A DNA stretch of 64,000 nucleotides from Rhabdophis nuchalis (taxonomy: Eukaryota; Chordata; Lepidosauria; Squamata; Natricidae): assembly GCA_039707465.1 (NCBI GenBank), contig CM077649.1, forward strand, positions 17,689,001 to 17,753,000. Reading direction: 5' to 3'. Below are positions 27,701 through 33,990 of the stretch, in pieces. The notes beneath the pieces were generated by a model. The model was not told the origin of the DNA, searched no databases, and worked only from the letters and a program-made list of their open reading frames with translations. A program made the position numbers and the translations under genes. The first letter of the stretch is position 1, and each line of letters begins with the position of its first letter.

Positions 27701-28093
27701 GTGAGCAGCAAGACCTGGGCGCTTGTTTGCTCCCCTGCCCTCCAAAGTGAGGGGCAAAACCAGCCTGGAAAGCAGCGGCGGCGAAGGAAACGCACCCGCA
27801 GCCACAGAGCCTCCCCGCCGCCCACAAGATGCTCCTGGCCAAAAAGGGGGGGGGGAGATTTCAAGCGGCGTCGAGTTGGGCAGCCCCTAAAGCGCCGAGT
27901 CCTCTCCCCACCTCCAGTCAACCGTCCGCCCTCGCAGCCCAGGACTGAATGCTAAAGCAAGTATACACACACACGCACTCACGCACGCACGAAGAGAGGG
28001 GAGAAGAACCTCGGGAGACTTACAGCCAAGGGACCCCAAGAGGGAGAAGAGAAGCCAGCAGAGGCAGCAGCGGCGGCGGCGGCAGCTCGCCAT
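1539..28093 (-). CDS. JAM2: JAM2, junctional adhesion molecule 2 (whole gene, 10 coding exons)
   Basis: Encodes a single-pass type I membrane protein of tight junctions and endothelium, with two extracellular Ig domains, a transmembrane helix and a short tail. Joined exons: 28024-28093, 18577-18642, 15515-15628, 13586-13738, 11663-11868, 9941-10043, 7075-7182, 3514-3529, 2682-2706, 1539-1571. Total 894 nt, 297 residues; human JAM2 is 298 by memory. The product has a signal peptide (1 to about 23), an Ig-V domain (about 30-133; cysteines in YLSC and YRCE), an Ig-C2 domain (about 138-236; LRC and YYC, plus the VCEVP/RRCP cysteine pair), a TM helix (about 240-262) and a C-terminal SFII PDZ ligand. 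An N-glycosylation sequon lies in KNVTR. All introns are GT-AG and phases match at every junction. The lineage-typical tail DFKHTKSFII separates JAM2 from JAM1/JAM3. The two micro-exons are the least certain part. Confidence 0.95.
1773..2003 (-). repeat. tRNA-derived SINE
   Basis: Reads from the minus strand as a tRNA-like head: a degenerate A box near the right end and a B-box-like stretch, GGCAGTTCAAATCTCACC by family, here inverted around 1917-1935. The body continues through 'AAGGTTGACTTAGCC' to a tail ending near ATTGCTATAAT. Same family as 12,879-13,330 and 32,538-32,790. Lies between JAM2 exons 10 and 9. Confidence 0.7.
2682..2706 (-). CDS. JAM2: JAM2 exon 9 (25-nt micro-exon, proposed)
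   Basis: 25 nt, phase 2 to phase 0. Acceptor AACAATAG, donor GTGAGT. Encodes the last base of isoleucine, then YRATESEK, which lines up with KATTMSEN of the human tail immediately before DFKHTKSFII. Confidence 0.68.
3238..3372. mobile_element. hAT foldback MITE (copy A)
   Basis: Near-perfect palindrome starting CAGGGGTCTCCAAC and ending in the reverse complement, with arms of about 65 bp. Flanked by ctctagat / atctagat (7 of 8 bases match), an 8-bp target duplication as made by hAT transposases. Non-coding. In the JAM2 intron between exons 8 and 7. Confidence 0.85.
3514..3529 (-). CDS. JAM2: JAM2 exon 8 (16-nt micro-exon, proposed)
   Basis: Acceptor TTTTCTAG and strong donor GTAAGT flank 16 nt. 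Read from exon 7 it gives K-R-N-S-S plus two bases of an isoleucine codon, and with the next exon it aligns to the NSS part of the human JAM2 tail. It is chosen because it is the only element here that repairs the frame between the TM exon and the final exon. The product is 297 residues, against 298 in human by memory. A different or additional small exon cannot be excluded. Confidence 0.6.
3740..3989. repeat. Decayed hAT-type MITEs
   Basis: Two pieces. 3740-3850 begins CAGGGGTGTCAAACTT and ends in TTTGACACCTTTG, the family also seen at 12,405 and 34,518. 3921-3989 is one arm only of the CAGGGATCTCCAACC foldback family. No clean target duplication for either. Confidence 0.55.
4192..5593 (+). 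mobile_element. 5'-truncated L1 LINE (ORF2 C-terminal half)
   Basis: A 413-codon open frame (4193-5434) encodes the C-terminal part of L1 ORF2p, including the cysteine motif CWRCNMEVGTYEHMWYKC. A short 3' UTR and an A-rich tail follow (5569-5593). The insert is flanked by a perfect 16-bp direct repeat, aagattaggatacaga, at 4176-4191 and 5594-5609, a typical L1 target-site duplication. The long uninterrupted frame suggests a fairly recent insertion. No endonuclease or RT core is present, so it is not autonomous. Sits sense-opposite inside JAM2 intron 7. Confidence 0.9.
5640..7060. other. JAM2 intron sequence with a LINE 3' end and a CT-rich microsatellite
   Basis: Mostly unremarkable AT-rich intron. 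6340-6450 resembles an L2/CR1-type LINE 3' end (TGTTGTAAGCCACCCAGAG followed by an ATAAACAAAC tail). 6774-6830 is a CT/TA/CCCT simple repeat. No coding signal seen. Confidence 0.5.
7075..7182 (-). CDS. JAM2: JAM2 exon 7 (transmembrane segment)
   Basis: 108 nt, phase 1 to phase 1. Acceptor TTTTAG, donor CAA then GTAAGT. Encodes DDLNVSAIIASVVIVALI and IASCGLGVYYAQKKGYFS: one hydrophobic helix followed by the basic stop-transfer KKGYF that JAM2 carries. Confidence 0.94.
8390..8524. mobile_element. hAT foldback MITE (copy B)
   Basis: 135-bp foldback with CAGGGGTCTCC termini, a near-perfect stem and a TTTG centre. Perfect 8-bp target duplication ccctatag at 8382-8389 and 8525-8532. This is the cleanest copy in the window. 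Confidence 0.92.
8533..9640 (-). mobile_element. Rex1/L2-like LINE fragment with reverse transcriptase
   Basis: The minus strand encodes a decayed reverse transcriptase: VLFVDFNLAFNTIIP, VPDHTCKLISFLTDRKQQV, RGCVLSPLLFSL and the catalytic box variant FADDT. Upstream text such as HLKTTTDPLLDHFQSAY is recovered across the MITE inserted at 9428-9501. Several frame breaks make it inactive. The domain order and text fit the Jockey-group LINEs (Rex1/L2/CR1); the exact clade is uncertain. Confidence 0.75.
9428..9501. mobile_element. hAT foldback MITE (copy C) inside the LINE
   Basis: 74-bp palindrome with CAGGGGTCTCC termini and shortened arms. Flanks ccataggg / ccataagg match at 7 of 8 bases. It splits the reverse-transcriptase reading frame of the LINE, so it is younger than the LINE. 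Confidence 0.82.
9941..10043 (-). CDS. JAM2: JAM2 exon 6 (Ig-C2, second half)
   Basis: 103 nt, phase 0 to phase 1. Acceptor AACTAG, donor GTAAAT. Encodes LFNPVSKNDTGEYYCEAYN, the D-x-G-x-Y-x-C signature of an Ig F strand, then VGRARRCPVKRMQV. It is too short for an automatic ORF call but unambiguous. Confidence 0.93.
10552..10647. mobile_element. hAT foldback MITE (copy D, CTGCAAAG subtype)
   Basis: Termini CAGGGGTCTGCAAAG with its reverse complement at the other end. Perfect 8-bp target duplication agctaagg at 10544-10551 and 10648-10655. In JAM2 intron 5. Confidence 0.88.
11663..11868 (-). CDS. JAM2: JAM2 exon 5 (Ig-C2, first half)
   Basis: 206 nt, phase 1 to phase 0. Acceptor TTTCTAG, donor GTAAGT. 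Encodes VPPSAPVCEVPISALSGTVV then ELRCKESEG (first C2 cysteine), the core YRWYRNG and the end YTLNTTTGTL. The exon skips from TGTL straight into the next exon in frame. Confidence 0.94.
11989..12232. repeat. Long inverted repeat in JAM2 intron 4
   Basis: Arms of roughly 80-95 bp (about 11989-12065 and 12135-12232) read as near reverse complements. The left starts GTTGGAAGGAAAATCTGG and the right ends CTTTCCAACAAC. A centre near GTTCTGGTTCAAC/CCAGAACCAC is itself palindromic. Probably a foldback DNA element, superfamily unknown. Confidence 0.6.
12405..12811. mobile_element. hAT-type MITE, GTGTCAAACTC family
   Basis: Begins CAGGGGTGTCAAACTC and ends GTTTGACACCCCGG. Flanked by ttctagaa on both sides (12397-12404 and 12812-12819). 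The internal sequence is GC-rich with no open frame of note. Related ends occur at 3740 and 34,518. Confidence 0.75.
12903..12984. mobile_element. hAT foldback MITE (copy E)
   Basis: Termini CAGGGGTCTGCAAAG / CTTTGCAGACCCCTG. Perfect 8-bp target duplication acttagat at 12895-12902 and 12985-12992. One inner arm is lost. Confidence 0.87.
13021..13187. mobile_element. hAT foldback MITE (copy F)
   Basis: Termini CAGGGGTTCCCAAAC / GTTTGGGAACCCCTG, with an internal partial duplication of the arm text (GAAGACTTGTGG occurs repeatedly). Perfect 8-bp target duplication ctttacag at 13013-13020 and 13188-13195. Confidence 0.88.
13586..13738 (-). CDS. JAM2: JAM2 exon 4 (Ig-V, second half)
   Basis: 153 nt, phase 1 to phase 1. 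Acceptor TTCCAG, donor GTAAGA. Contains FKDRAEILYSS, the sequon in IKNVTRKD and the second Ig-V cysteine in KYRCEISAP, followed by TEQGQGTGEVE. These residues are strongly conserved in JAM2. Confidence 0.94.
13838..14304. mobile_element. GC-rich hAT-type element carrying a nested MITE
   Basis: Starts CAGGGGTCCCCAACCC and ends GGTTGGGGACCCCTG. Perfect 8-bp target duplication atgtaaaa at 13830-13837 and 14305-14312. It contains a foldback MITE at 14004-14106. A further hAT-like terminus (CAGTGGTCGGCTCTTTGG) follows at 14,115. No transposase frame. Confidence 0.85.
14004..14106. mobile_element. hAT foldback MITE (copy G), nested
   Basis: 103-bp palindrome inserted in the GC-rich element. Perfect 8-bp duplication ccctagag at 13996-14003 and 14107-14114. 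The right terminus has a G-to-A change in its last base. Confidence 0.88.
14622..14849. mobile_element. hAT-type element, GGTGGGTTCC family
   Basis: Begins CAGGGGTGGGTTCC and ends GGAACTCACCACTG. Flanks atcaggtc / agcaggac match at 6 of 8 bases. A relative is at 18,091-18,555. Confidence 0.6.
15515..15628 (-). CDS. JAM2: JAM2 exon 3 (Ig-V, first half)
   Basis: 114 nt, phase 1 to phase 1. Acceptor CCTGTAG, donor GTAAGC. Encodes the first Ig-V cysteine (VYLSCKH) and the core tryptophan (ARIEWKM), followed by TISFVYLR. It aligns with the JAM2 stretch around LEWKKLGRSVSFVYY. I estimate it two codons longer than the human exon. Confidence 0.92.
15640..18090. other. JAM2 intron 2, left part
   Basis: AT-rich intron sequence with no repeat family, RNA gene or coding signal I can recognise. 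Short open frames here lack codon or family support. Confidence 0.5.
18091..18555. mobile_element. hAT-type element, GGTGGGTTTC family
   Basis: Begins CAGTGGTGGGTTTC and ends GGAACCCACCCTTG. Same terminal family as 14,622-14,849. The internal text includes TGGGCGTGGCC and a foldback-like arm pair near 18,320-18,425. No clear target duplication. It abuts JAM2 exon 2 (18577) by only about 20 bases. Confidence 0.6.
18577..18642 (-). CDS. JAM2: JAM2 exon 2
   Basis: 66 nt, phase 1 to phase 1. Acceptor TTTTCAG, donor GAAG then GTATAG. Encodes YYKTYGITVYSDNKHV, matching the start of the mature JAM2 N-terminal region just before the first Ig strand. Confidence 0.9.
19326..19585 (-). mobile_element. 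CR1 LINE 3' UTR fragment
   Basis: Plus-strand text GGAAGGGACTTTGGAGG, then TCTTCTAGTCTAACC and later CTTGTCCTGCCCTTGGGTGC is the antisense of a sauropsid CR1 3' region. The element is therefore on the minus strand. Related to 41,436-41,680. Confidence 0.7.
19938..20008. repeat. hAT foldback MITE, single arm
   Basis: Only the right half remains: from TTTGCTGGCTGGAGAATTC to GGAGACCCCTG. Truncated copy of the family at 8,390. Confidence 0.7.
20095..20230. repeat. Short inverted repeat in JAM2 intron 1
   Basis: Arms of about 29 bp, near 20097-20125 and 20199-20228, pair with two or three mismatches (core CTTTAATACCATC versus GATGGTATTAAAG). Possibly a small foldback DNA element. Confidence 0.45.
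21515..22182 (+). mobile_element. L2/CR1-clade LINE 3' end
   Basis: Open frame 21541-21978 encodes the conserved C-terminus of the L2-type ORF2 protein ([47 protein letters not shown]). It is followed by a 3' UTR (CGCCACCCTGGGTCC) and an AATAAA-rich tail. 5'-truncated, no catalytic domains. In JAM2 intron 1, opposite to the gene. Confidence 0.85.
22737..23187 (-). mobile_element. L2/CR1-clade LINE 3' end
   Basis: Inverted copy of the L2-type tail: an AAT-rich end at left, then GACGGCCCCCTCTCCCC, then the ORF2 C-terminus ([16 protein letters not shown] on the minus strand). Frame broken by small indels, including a G-tract near 23,037-23,047. Confidence 0.8.
24091..24129 (-). ncRNA. Hammerhead motif remnant (copy A)
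   Basis: Minus strand has GGCTAG, CTGATGA and a perfect GAGCT/AGCTC stem II. The GAAA core reads GAAT and the cleavage site with the returning stem I strand is lost. Expected to be inactive. Confidence 0.6.
24417..24463 (-). ncRNA. Hammerhead ribozyme motif, weakened (copy B)
   Basis: On the minus strand: GGCTAG, CTGATGA, stem II GAGTT-AAAT-TGCTT (weak, two wobble pairs and a U-U), GAAA, TAGATCTATC, CTGGTC. The core is intact but stem II is degraded. It lies in sense within JAM2 intron 1 transcripts. Confidence 0.65.
24552..24598 (+). ncRNA. Hammerhead ribozyme motif, type I (copy C)
   Basis: Stem I strand GGCTAG (24552-24557), core CTGATGA (24558-24564), stem II GAGCT-AAAT-AGCTC (24565-24578, five perfect pairs), core GAAA (24579-24582), minimal stem III UA-loop GAUC-UA closed by A15.1-U16.1, cleavage residue C at 24592, and returning stem I strand CTAGTC (24593-24598, six pairs with one G-U). 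All conserved core positions are present. Antisense to JAM2. Self-cleavage is predicted from structure only. Confidence 0.8.
25716..26155 (-). mobile_element. L2/CR1-clade LINE 3' end
   Basis: Minus-strand 3' tail and ORF2 C-terminus: CACCGCCCTGAGTCCCGC at the tail end and PSGTTYPLTFVRSL-like text with frame breaks. JAM2 intron 1. Confidence 0.75.
26962..27346. repeat. Rearranged tandem array of hAT foldback arms
   Basis: Three head-to-tail half elements start at 27001, about 27077 and about 27153 (period about 76 bp, each CAGGGGTCTCC to CCAGCCAGC). A short foldback copy follows at 27266-27346 with a perfect duplication ctccatcg (27258-27265, 27347-27354). About 39 bp of flank, GTCTTGGGCCAGCCTTGACG onward (26962-27000), is repeated at 27228-27265 with few changes. 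The target was therefore duplicated too. About 680 bases inside intron 1 from JAM2 exon 1. Confidence 0.75.
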
Positions 28094-28510
28094 CTTCCAT
28101 CCAGAGCAACAGCTGCTTTGCCCCCCCACCCGCAAGACAAACGAGAAAAGTGGCTGGCGGCGGCGGCGGCGGCTCCCTCGGACTGGGGCAGAAAAATCGA
28201 TGCAGCAGCTGAAAGCCTCGGCTCCAGCTTCCCCGCGGCTCCTCCTTTCCTCCGCTTGCGCACCTCGCGGAGGGGAGGGGAGAGGGGGGGAAAGCTTTGC
28301 TTTTAGTAGGCCAGGGCTTGCGAGTGTGTGTGTGTGTGTGTGTGGTGAGTGTGCAAGAAAGCGAGAGTGAAGGGAGCGGCGGGTCGGATGCTTGTAAGCA
28401 AGTGGGCAAGAGGGAACCGGAGGGGCCTTTGAGCTGAGCCCTCCACCCGCTTTGGGTGGGGGACGCCCTAAACAAGAGAAGTCCCCGACGGCAGCAAGGT
28501 TGCGTTGAGC
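27400..28510 (-). promoter_or_regulatory. JAM2: JAM2 promoter / CpG-rich block and 5' UTR
   Basis: This block is far richer in G, C and CpG than the AT-rich surroundings and spans the first JAM2 exon. It carries CGG-type triplet runs near 28067-28083 and 28160-28171 and a GT microsatellite at 28322-28343. No TATA box is evident. The transcription start cannot be placed exactly; 28,094 to about 28,450 is the likely 5' UTR and core promoter. Confidence 0.7.
28024..28093 (-). CDS. JAM2: JAM2 exon 1 (signal peptide)
   Basis: Starts MASCRRRRCCLCWLLF, a basic n-region followed by a leucine/cysteine-rich hydrophobic core typical of a signal peptide. The ATG has a strong context (A at -3, G at +4). 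The exon ends in phase 1 at a T followed by donor GTAAGT. Another ATG lies 7 nt upstream in a different frame and overlaps this start. It opens a short proline/leucine-rich reading frame that ends just past the donor. Confidence 0.88.
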
Positions 28511-29530
28511 GCCGAAGTAAGCGGTGCCTCCAAGTTTTATACGAATCTAACTGTGGTTAGGCGGTGGTATGAAGACGCTATAAAGTATTGGTGTGGAAAT
28601 GGTCCATGGAGATGCTCCAGATTTCCGTTAACGCTGCGTTCCAAGGAGCCACCAGCTAGCCAGCTTTCATTTTAACCAAAAAACACGCGTTTATACGTGT
28701 ATTTGTCACAACGGAATAGAATGGAATAGAATAGAATTGTTACTGATATCTGAAATCAAGTTGAGTCAACAATTGTTCTTTGCACCTGTCATATAAACGC
28801 GTTGGACTTCTGCGTTTTTACGCTGTCTTTTTTCACAGAGAAGAAATTATATTGCTGGCTAGCCTTATCTGTAGACTTTTTTTTCTTCCCCATTGAAGTC
28901 AATGGGCCAATACACAGGAGTACTACGGAGACCCAGCTCTCTAATGCTGGGAAAGGTGGAAGGAATGGGGAGGAGAGGTTGACCAGCAGGAAAATGGATG
29001 GACTCAGTTACAGTGATGATGAGCTGCTCAATGTGAGTTTTAAAAGGTCAGGTTTAACAACTATGAGTTGTGGTTTGCCTTAGGCATAAAAGCCAATTGG
29101 GTGATCTTGGGCCACGATCTCTTGTAGCCCAATTCACCTCATAGGAGGGTGACTGTTATGGGCAAGATAGAAGGCATATTGACTGCCTTGACGTTTGTTT
29201 GCTTTTAATAAAAATGTGACATTTAAAACATATTTTAAAAAAACACTTCCAGGGATGGAATGAGACCCAATGCCAGACTTCTGCTTCTGAGTGGTTCTCT
29301 GCTGGAATAAGATTTATTTTCCTTTTTTTTCAACTTTATTTTCAGTATTCCCGGCTACCCCTACAATGATTTAATACCGATAAGTAGTTGGGGCAGAAAA
29401 CAATTGAGTAGTTCCACTTATAGGATCATATTGGTGTTAAAACAATGCCTGGATCAGATGAGGCAAGAAACATGCTTTTTTTCTTGGGGCCTACATACTT
29501 TAGATTCTCTGAGTGATGTAGCATTTTGTC
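28511..29530. other. Intergenic sequence upstream of JAM2
   Basis: Mostly unrecognised. 28714-28737 is an AATAG/AATGG pentamer-type simple repeat of the kind seeded by snake CR1 elements. 28,940-29,050 resembles a repeat of unknown class. No coding signal supported. Confidence 0.4.
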
Positions 29531-29533
29531 AAG

Positions 29534-30990
29534 CTATAACCTATTAGGGTTAGACATTAATGGCGATCTGCGTTCTGACCTATTTGTAGCTGTGGCAGCT
29601 TGAGCAATTTGCTGCTTGAGTTTATTGCCACAATCCTGAGTACATAGTAGGACCAAATTAATTAATGGCACCATTCTGGAATGTGCTATTACCAATGTTT
29701 GTGCTAATTTAACCGATCTCTGTGTGGTGTCCGCTTGCTCTGAATCTTGCAGTGCCAATAAACTTTCATCCTGTAAGTCATGTAAGTCCTTAGCAGAACT
29801 TTCTGCTGCAACCTTCAGCTGTAGGTAATACAATTTGGTGATTAGAGCTCTTCTCAAAATTGGTGCTGATGAAACTTTATTACTTAGGTTTATTGCCGTA
29901 ATTAAACCAGCACAAGATTGCTAATCAAACATCCCTGAGGTTCTCTGGTTTCAACATGGTACATTTAGATTTTAAAGTAATAATGTTCTCTTGGGTAAAC
30001 TGATCTAAATGTGGTGTAGCTTTCTCTGATTAGAAGTCATATACTGGCAATAGAAGAAGGTGATTAGGAAGGGCTTCATTCTGAAAAGCATGCTAGAGAC
30101 TATAGATTGCTTAAAAGTTAGCAAAATTCACATGCCGCCTCTTCTCAGTGGTAGCCATTTGATATGTAATACATCTATCAAAGAGCTACCTCAATGGGGC
30201 AGCTTCCTCTAGGACAGAATAATTGCTTTTTTGGAATCTCATCACTCTCTGTTCACTCAATTATTGGAAATCTGCAAAATAATCTGACTGATATGTAAGT
30301 AATAATTGCGCTTATCTCACCTTTGGCCCTTTTAGGGAGTTAAACCTTCAACAGTATTTCTTTCTCTTAGTAGCTTTAGGAGTAGGTTCAGATCCACGTT
30401 CCCTGTTAACTTCTTGTTTATTGTTGGTATGACGTGTCTTTACAGCTTCTTCGTTTTTTATTTTGGTAACTCTCACTACACTACTTTACTCTGTATACTT
30501 TACAAAAGGCTCCTTTAGTAGATCAACCTTGTCTTTCACTGAAGTAAAAAGTTTGAAGATCGAGATTACTGTTTACTTTGTGAATTACTGTTTGTCTAGC
30601 TTTGAAGTCTGTTATTTTTTCCCATTATAGTTTGATATCATCCCCATCTTCTAATGCAGCTTCTGAACAAATAGCAGCAGCCAGGGAAGGCAGGGAATCC
30701 TCTACAACAAACTGTTCTAGAGAGAAGTTCAACACATTGTTGACTTTTAATTTCTATCTGTAGATCCAATTTCAAAGAGTTATTAGTGTCATATCTGTTT
30801 GGGGAGTAAGTAGGGTCAGAGTTACTTACTGAAGTTGTCTGCTTATTGCTTATTAATCCTTTTCAACTGCTGCAAAGATGGATCTATCTTGTGGCTTGTA
30901 TAGATTGGGACAAGGTAGGTTCTCCCTTTTGCTAATCCTTGAATCATGTTTTATATCTGATGCTGTTGTATCTGGACCAGATAAACAACT
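29534..30990 (-). pseudogene. Unidentified decayed retroelement-like coding region
   Basis: The minus strand holds a 107-codon open frame (29534-29857; includes LHDLQDESLLALQDSEQAD, then LVIAHSRMVPLINLVLL and QQIAQAATATNRSERR). Upstream on the same strand are broken frames with text such as PNHLLLPVYDF, TPHLDQFTQENIITLKSK and a lysine-rich stretch VRVTKIKNEEAVK. The order resembles a gag/ORF1-like protein read right to left. I do not recognise the family; DIRS-like ORF1 is a guess. Confidence 0.35.
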
Positions 30991-31327
30991 TCTCAGGTGT
31001 CAGTTTAATTTAGTTGAAAAATAAATAAAATAAAAAATAAAATGGCAGAGATTCACCCATCACCATCTTCAATCCATCCTTGAATTTAATGGTAAGGCTT
31101 GACATTATAACATGAAAGCCCATGTAATTAATGGAATTAATGGGATTTTGAACAGATATATAGAAAAAAATTATACCAGCAAATCATGCATCAAAACTGA
31201 AATTAACTATCATACAATATCACATTGAACTGGACAAGGCTTTGACACTAGGGAAAGTGGAAGGAAAGAAAACAGATAGATGGAATCAATCATGCTGCCT
31301 GTAGTATGGCATACAGTATGGCATACA

Positions 31328-32193
31328 GATTTCTGCCTGTAGTATGGCATACATATGGCCAGCGCTCCATGGCTTGGGACCTAGTTATATGCGAGGCCGC
31401 CTCCTGCCCCATACATCCCTTCGGCCGATCCGCTCCCACAGAGAGGGCCTTCTCAGGGTGCTGTCGGCCGGACAATGCCGACTGGCGACACCCAGGGGAA
31501 GAGCTTTCTCTGTGGCGGGCCCTGCCCTTTGGAACTACCTACCCCCTGAACTTCGCACCATCTCCGACCTCCGCCTCTTCCGCCAGTGTTTAAAGACACA
31601 TTTGTTCCATTTAGCCGGCCTAGCGTAACCTCCACAAATGACTATTTTAGACAGTTTTAAATTTGGGGATTTTGATTTGTTTTTAGCGCAGGATGGTATC
31701 AAATAAGTTTTTTAAATTTTTTACTTGATTTTGTATTGTATTTTAAATTCCTGTGCGCCGCCCTGGGTCCTTTTGGAGAAGGGCGGGGTATAAATTTAAT
31801 AAAATAAAAATAAATAAATACAGTGTTCTTAGACTTTCCTGTTCAAATAGAGGTGTATTACAGCTTTTAAAAAAATCTCCTTCAAACACTTGCAGGAAGA
31901 ATTAGTAATTAAATCTAACTGATATGAAACAGGATGTGTTTATGTTTCATATGTTTTCATATATACAAAGGAATATACGCAATCATAAAAACAAAGAATT
32001 TCTACGACAAGGCATTTGCGGTAATGATCTTTGATGGGAATGCGTTACAGCTGAGCAAGTTTCTGTGGTGGTTAAGTCTTACAAGAGTGCTGCTTTACTT
32101 TCACTTTTTTCCAAGCAGCTTCTTGAGAAAAGGCATTATGCATGGCCAGAAATAATATTTCCCACAGGATTAGCCTGCCTTGATTATCTCAAC
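31328..32193. repeat. Segment duplication, copy 1 (holds an L2 insert)
   Basis: 31328-31352 plus 31821-32193 match 33591 to about 33990 at very high identity. The two halves are separated here by an L2 LINE fragment (31353-31820) that is absent from copy 2. Confidence 0.85.
31353..31820 (+). mobile_element. L2/CR1-clade LINE 3' end inserted in duplication copy 1
   Basis: Encodes [18 protein letters not shown], then [15 protein letters not shown] and FRQCLKTHLFHLAGLA, then CGCCGCCCTGGGTCC and an AATAAA/AAATAAATA tail. Possible 4-bp atac target duplication at 31349-31352 and 31818-31821. Frame intact over the part present. Confidence 0.85.
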
Positions 32194-32537
32194 CATGCTG
32201 GCCAATCAGTACACCATTAGAAGACCTGAAACACCAGGTCAGAGATAGCTCATCGTGGAGAAAATCTATGTGGTTGCTAGAAGTAAAAAATGTCTTGATG
32301 GCACACAATCAATTATAAAAATGAGAGGGAAATCTAAATAATCATGATAATTGCAAAAATCTGGATAGCCATGAGATTGTAGCAGTGGTAGAGCTAAATC
32401 TAATTTTACTAGATACAGTTGCCCTATCTTTGGGATTTTATTCTATTCACAAAATTACTAGGTTATAAATTAACCCGAACCTGAATCCATCTGAAAAACA
32501 CCCACCAATGCCTTCAATCCAACTTGCATTTAGCTAA

Positions 32538-32790
32538 ATGTGGCACCATGGTGGTGCAATGGTTGGAGTGCAGTACTGCAGGCTACTTCTGCTGACTGCC
32601 AGCTGCCTGCAATTCGGCAGTTCAAATCTCACCAGGCTCAAAGTTGACTCAGCCTTCCATCCTTCTGAGGTGGGTAAAATGAGGACCCAAACTGTTGGGG
32701 GCAAGATGCTGATTTTGTAAACTGCTTAGAGAGGACTGTAAAGCACTGTGAAGCGGTATAGTCTAAGTGCTATTGCTATTTAATAAAAGC
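32538..32790 (+). repeat. tRNA-derived SINE (best copy)
   Basis: The tRNA-like head has an A-box-like TGGTGCAATGGTTGG and a B-box-like GGCAGTTCAAATCTCACC. The body runs AAAGTTGACTCAGCC, CTTCTGAGGTGGG, CTGTTGGGGGCAAGATG, and the end reads AGCACTGTGAAGCGG, GTGCTATTGCTATT. Reference copy for the two minus-strand copies in JAM2. Confidence 0.78.
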
Positions 32791-33109
32791 TACTGGAGCT
32801 TTTGTCTACATATACTGTAACTTTACGCTAACGTAACAACGGATATTAACATAATACGAAATGAAACTGGAAAGTGAAATAATTATAAGGCCAAGTATTA
32901 AAACAAGCAAACAACTACCACATCTATCCAATACAATTTTTGTGCTCATAAAATTAGAAAGTATTTTTATTGTGTGATTAAACACTTATTGGATCAAGAT
33001 AGTGTTCTCCCTCCTATTGTTTACATCACAACCAGCTTTTGCCTTTGAACTATGTGATTTTGGAATTTTGCACTTTCTCAAGAACTGAAGACCTGCCCTT
33101 TCACAGGCA

Positions 33110-33570
33110 AAAAAGCCCCACCTTTCACTTCTTTCCACGATCTTTAATTTTCATTCCTTCTGCTGGTCTTTCCATGCACCAGGAAAAAGGAAAGAGAAAA
33201 GAACCAGCTGATTTTGGGGTCATGTGCACATGCACAGGAGGACGGATGGGTAGGATCACGTGCGCATGTGTAGGGGGCTGCTTGTGCAGGGAGTCTCATG
33301 CGCATGCACAAGGAGAGCATGGAAGGTGCAGCCCGCCCCCCCCTCGTGGCCCATTTTTGGTCCCAGGAGGCTGCAGGGAGGCTTACTAGGCCTAAAATGG
33401 GGTGCAGGGGTCGGTGTTGCGCATGCATCCATGGAGGGGCAGGGGGAGAATGGGGGTGTCACGTGCGCATGTATAGGGGGCAGGACGTGGGGGGGGATGC
33501 CACACATGCATTGCATTATCGTGCGGGTGCACGCTTTCAGCATGCGAAGACAAAAAGGTTAGACATCACT
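33110..33570. repeat. GC-rich repeat with GCGCATG-type subrepeats
   Basis: Contains many CGCATG/CATGCG palindromic words and G-tracts. It ends AAGGTTAGACATCACTG, which looks like a hAT terminus. The proline- and cysteine-rich open frames on both strands are composition artefacts. Confidence 0.45.
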
Positions 33571-33590
33571 GATAGATTTATATAATACAT

Positions 33591-33990
33591 GATTTCTGCC
33601 TGTAGTATGGCATACAGTGTTCTTAGACTTTCCTGTTCAAATAGAGGTCTATTACAGCTTTTAAAAAAATCTCCTTCAAACACTTGCAGGAAGAATTAGT
33701 AATTAAATCTAACTGATATGAAACAGGATGTGTTTATGTTTCATATGTTTTCATATATACAAAGGAATATACGCAGTCATAAAAACAACAAAGAATTTCT
33801 AGGACAAGGCATTTGCGGTAATGATCTTTGATGGGAATGCGTTACAGCTGAGCAAGTTTCTGTGGTGGTTAACTCTTACAAGAGTGCTGCTTTACTTTCA
33901 CTTTTTTCCAAGCAGGTTCTTGAGAAAAGGCATGATGCATGGCCAGAAATAATATTTCCCACAGGATTAGACTGCCGTGATTATCTCAAT
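33591..33990. repeat. Segment duplication, copy 2 (empty site)
   Basis: Near-identical to copy 1 at 31328-32193 but without the L2 insert: GGCATAC runs directly into AGTGTTC. Direct orientation. Copy starts are 2,263 bases apart, of which 468 is the L2 insert. Confidence 0.85.

Noticed and set aside
27319..28475. Many long proline/arginine/alanine-rich frames on both strands
   Set aside because: They follow from the GC-rich JAM2 promoter and CGG-type runs; only the 28,024-28,093 exon has family support, and several apparent starts are not ATG.
33039..33585. Overlapping cysteine- and histidine-rich frames
   Set aside because: All frames on both strands are open because of the GCGCATG-type repeat composition; no protein family fits.
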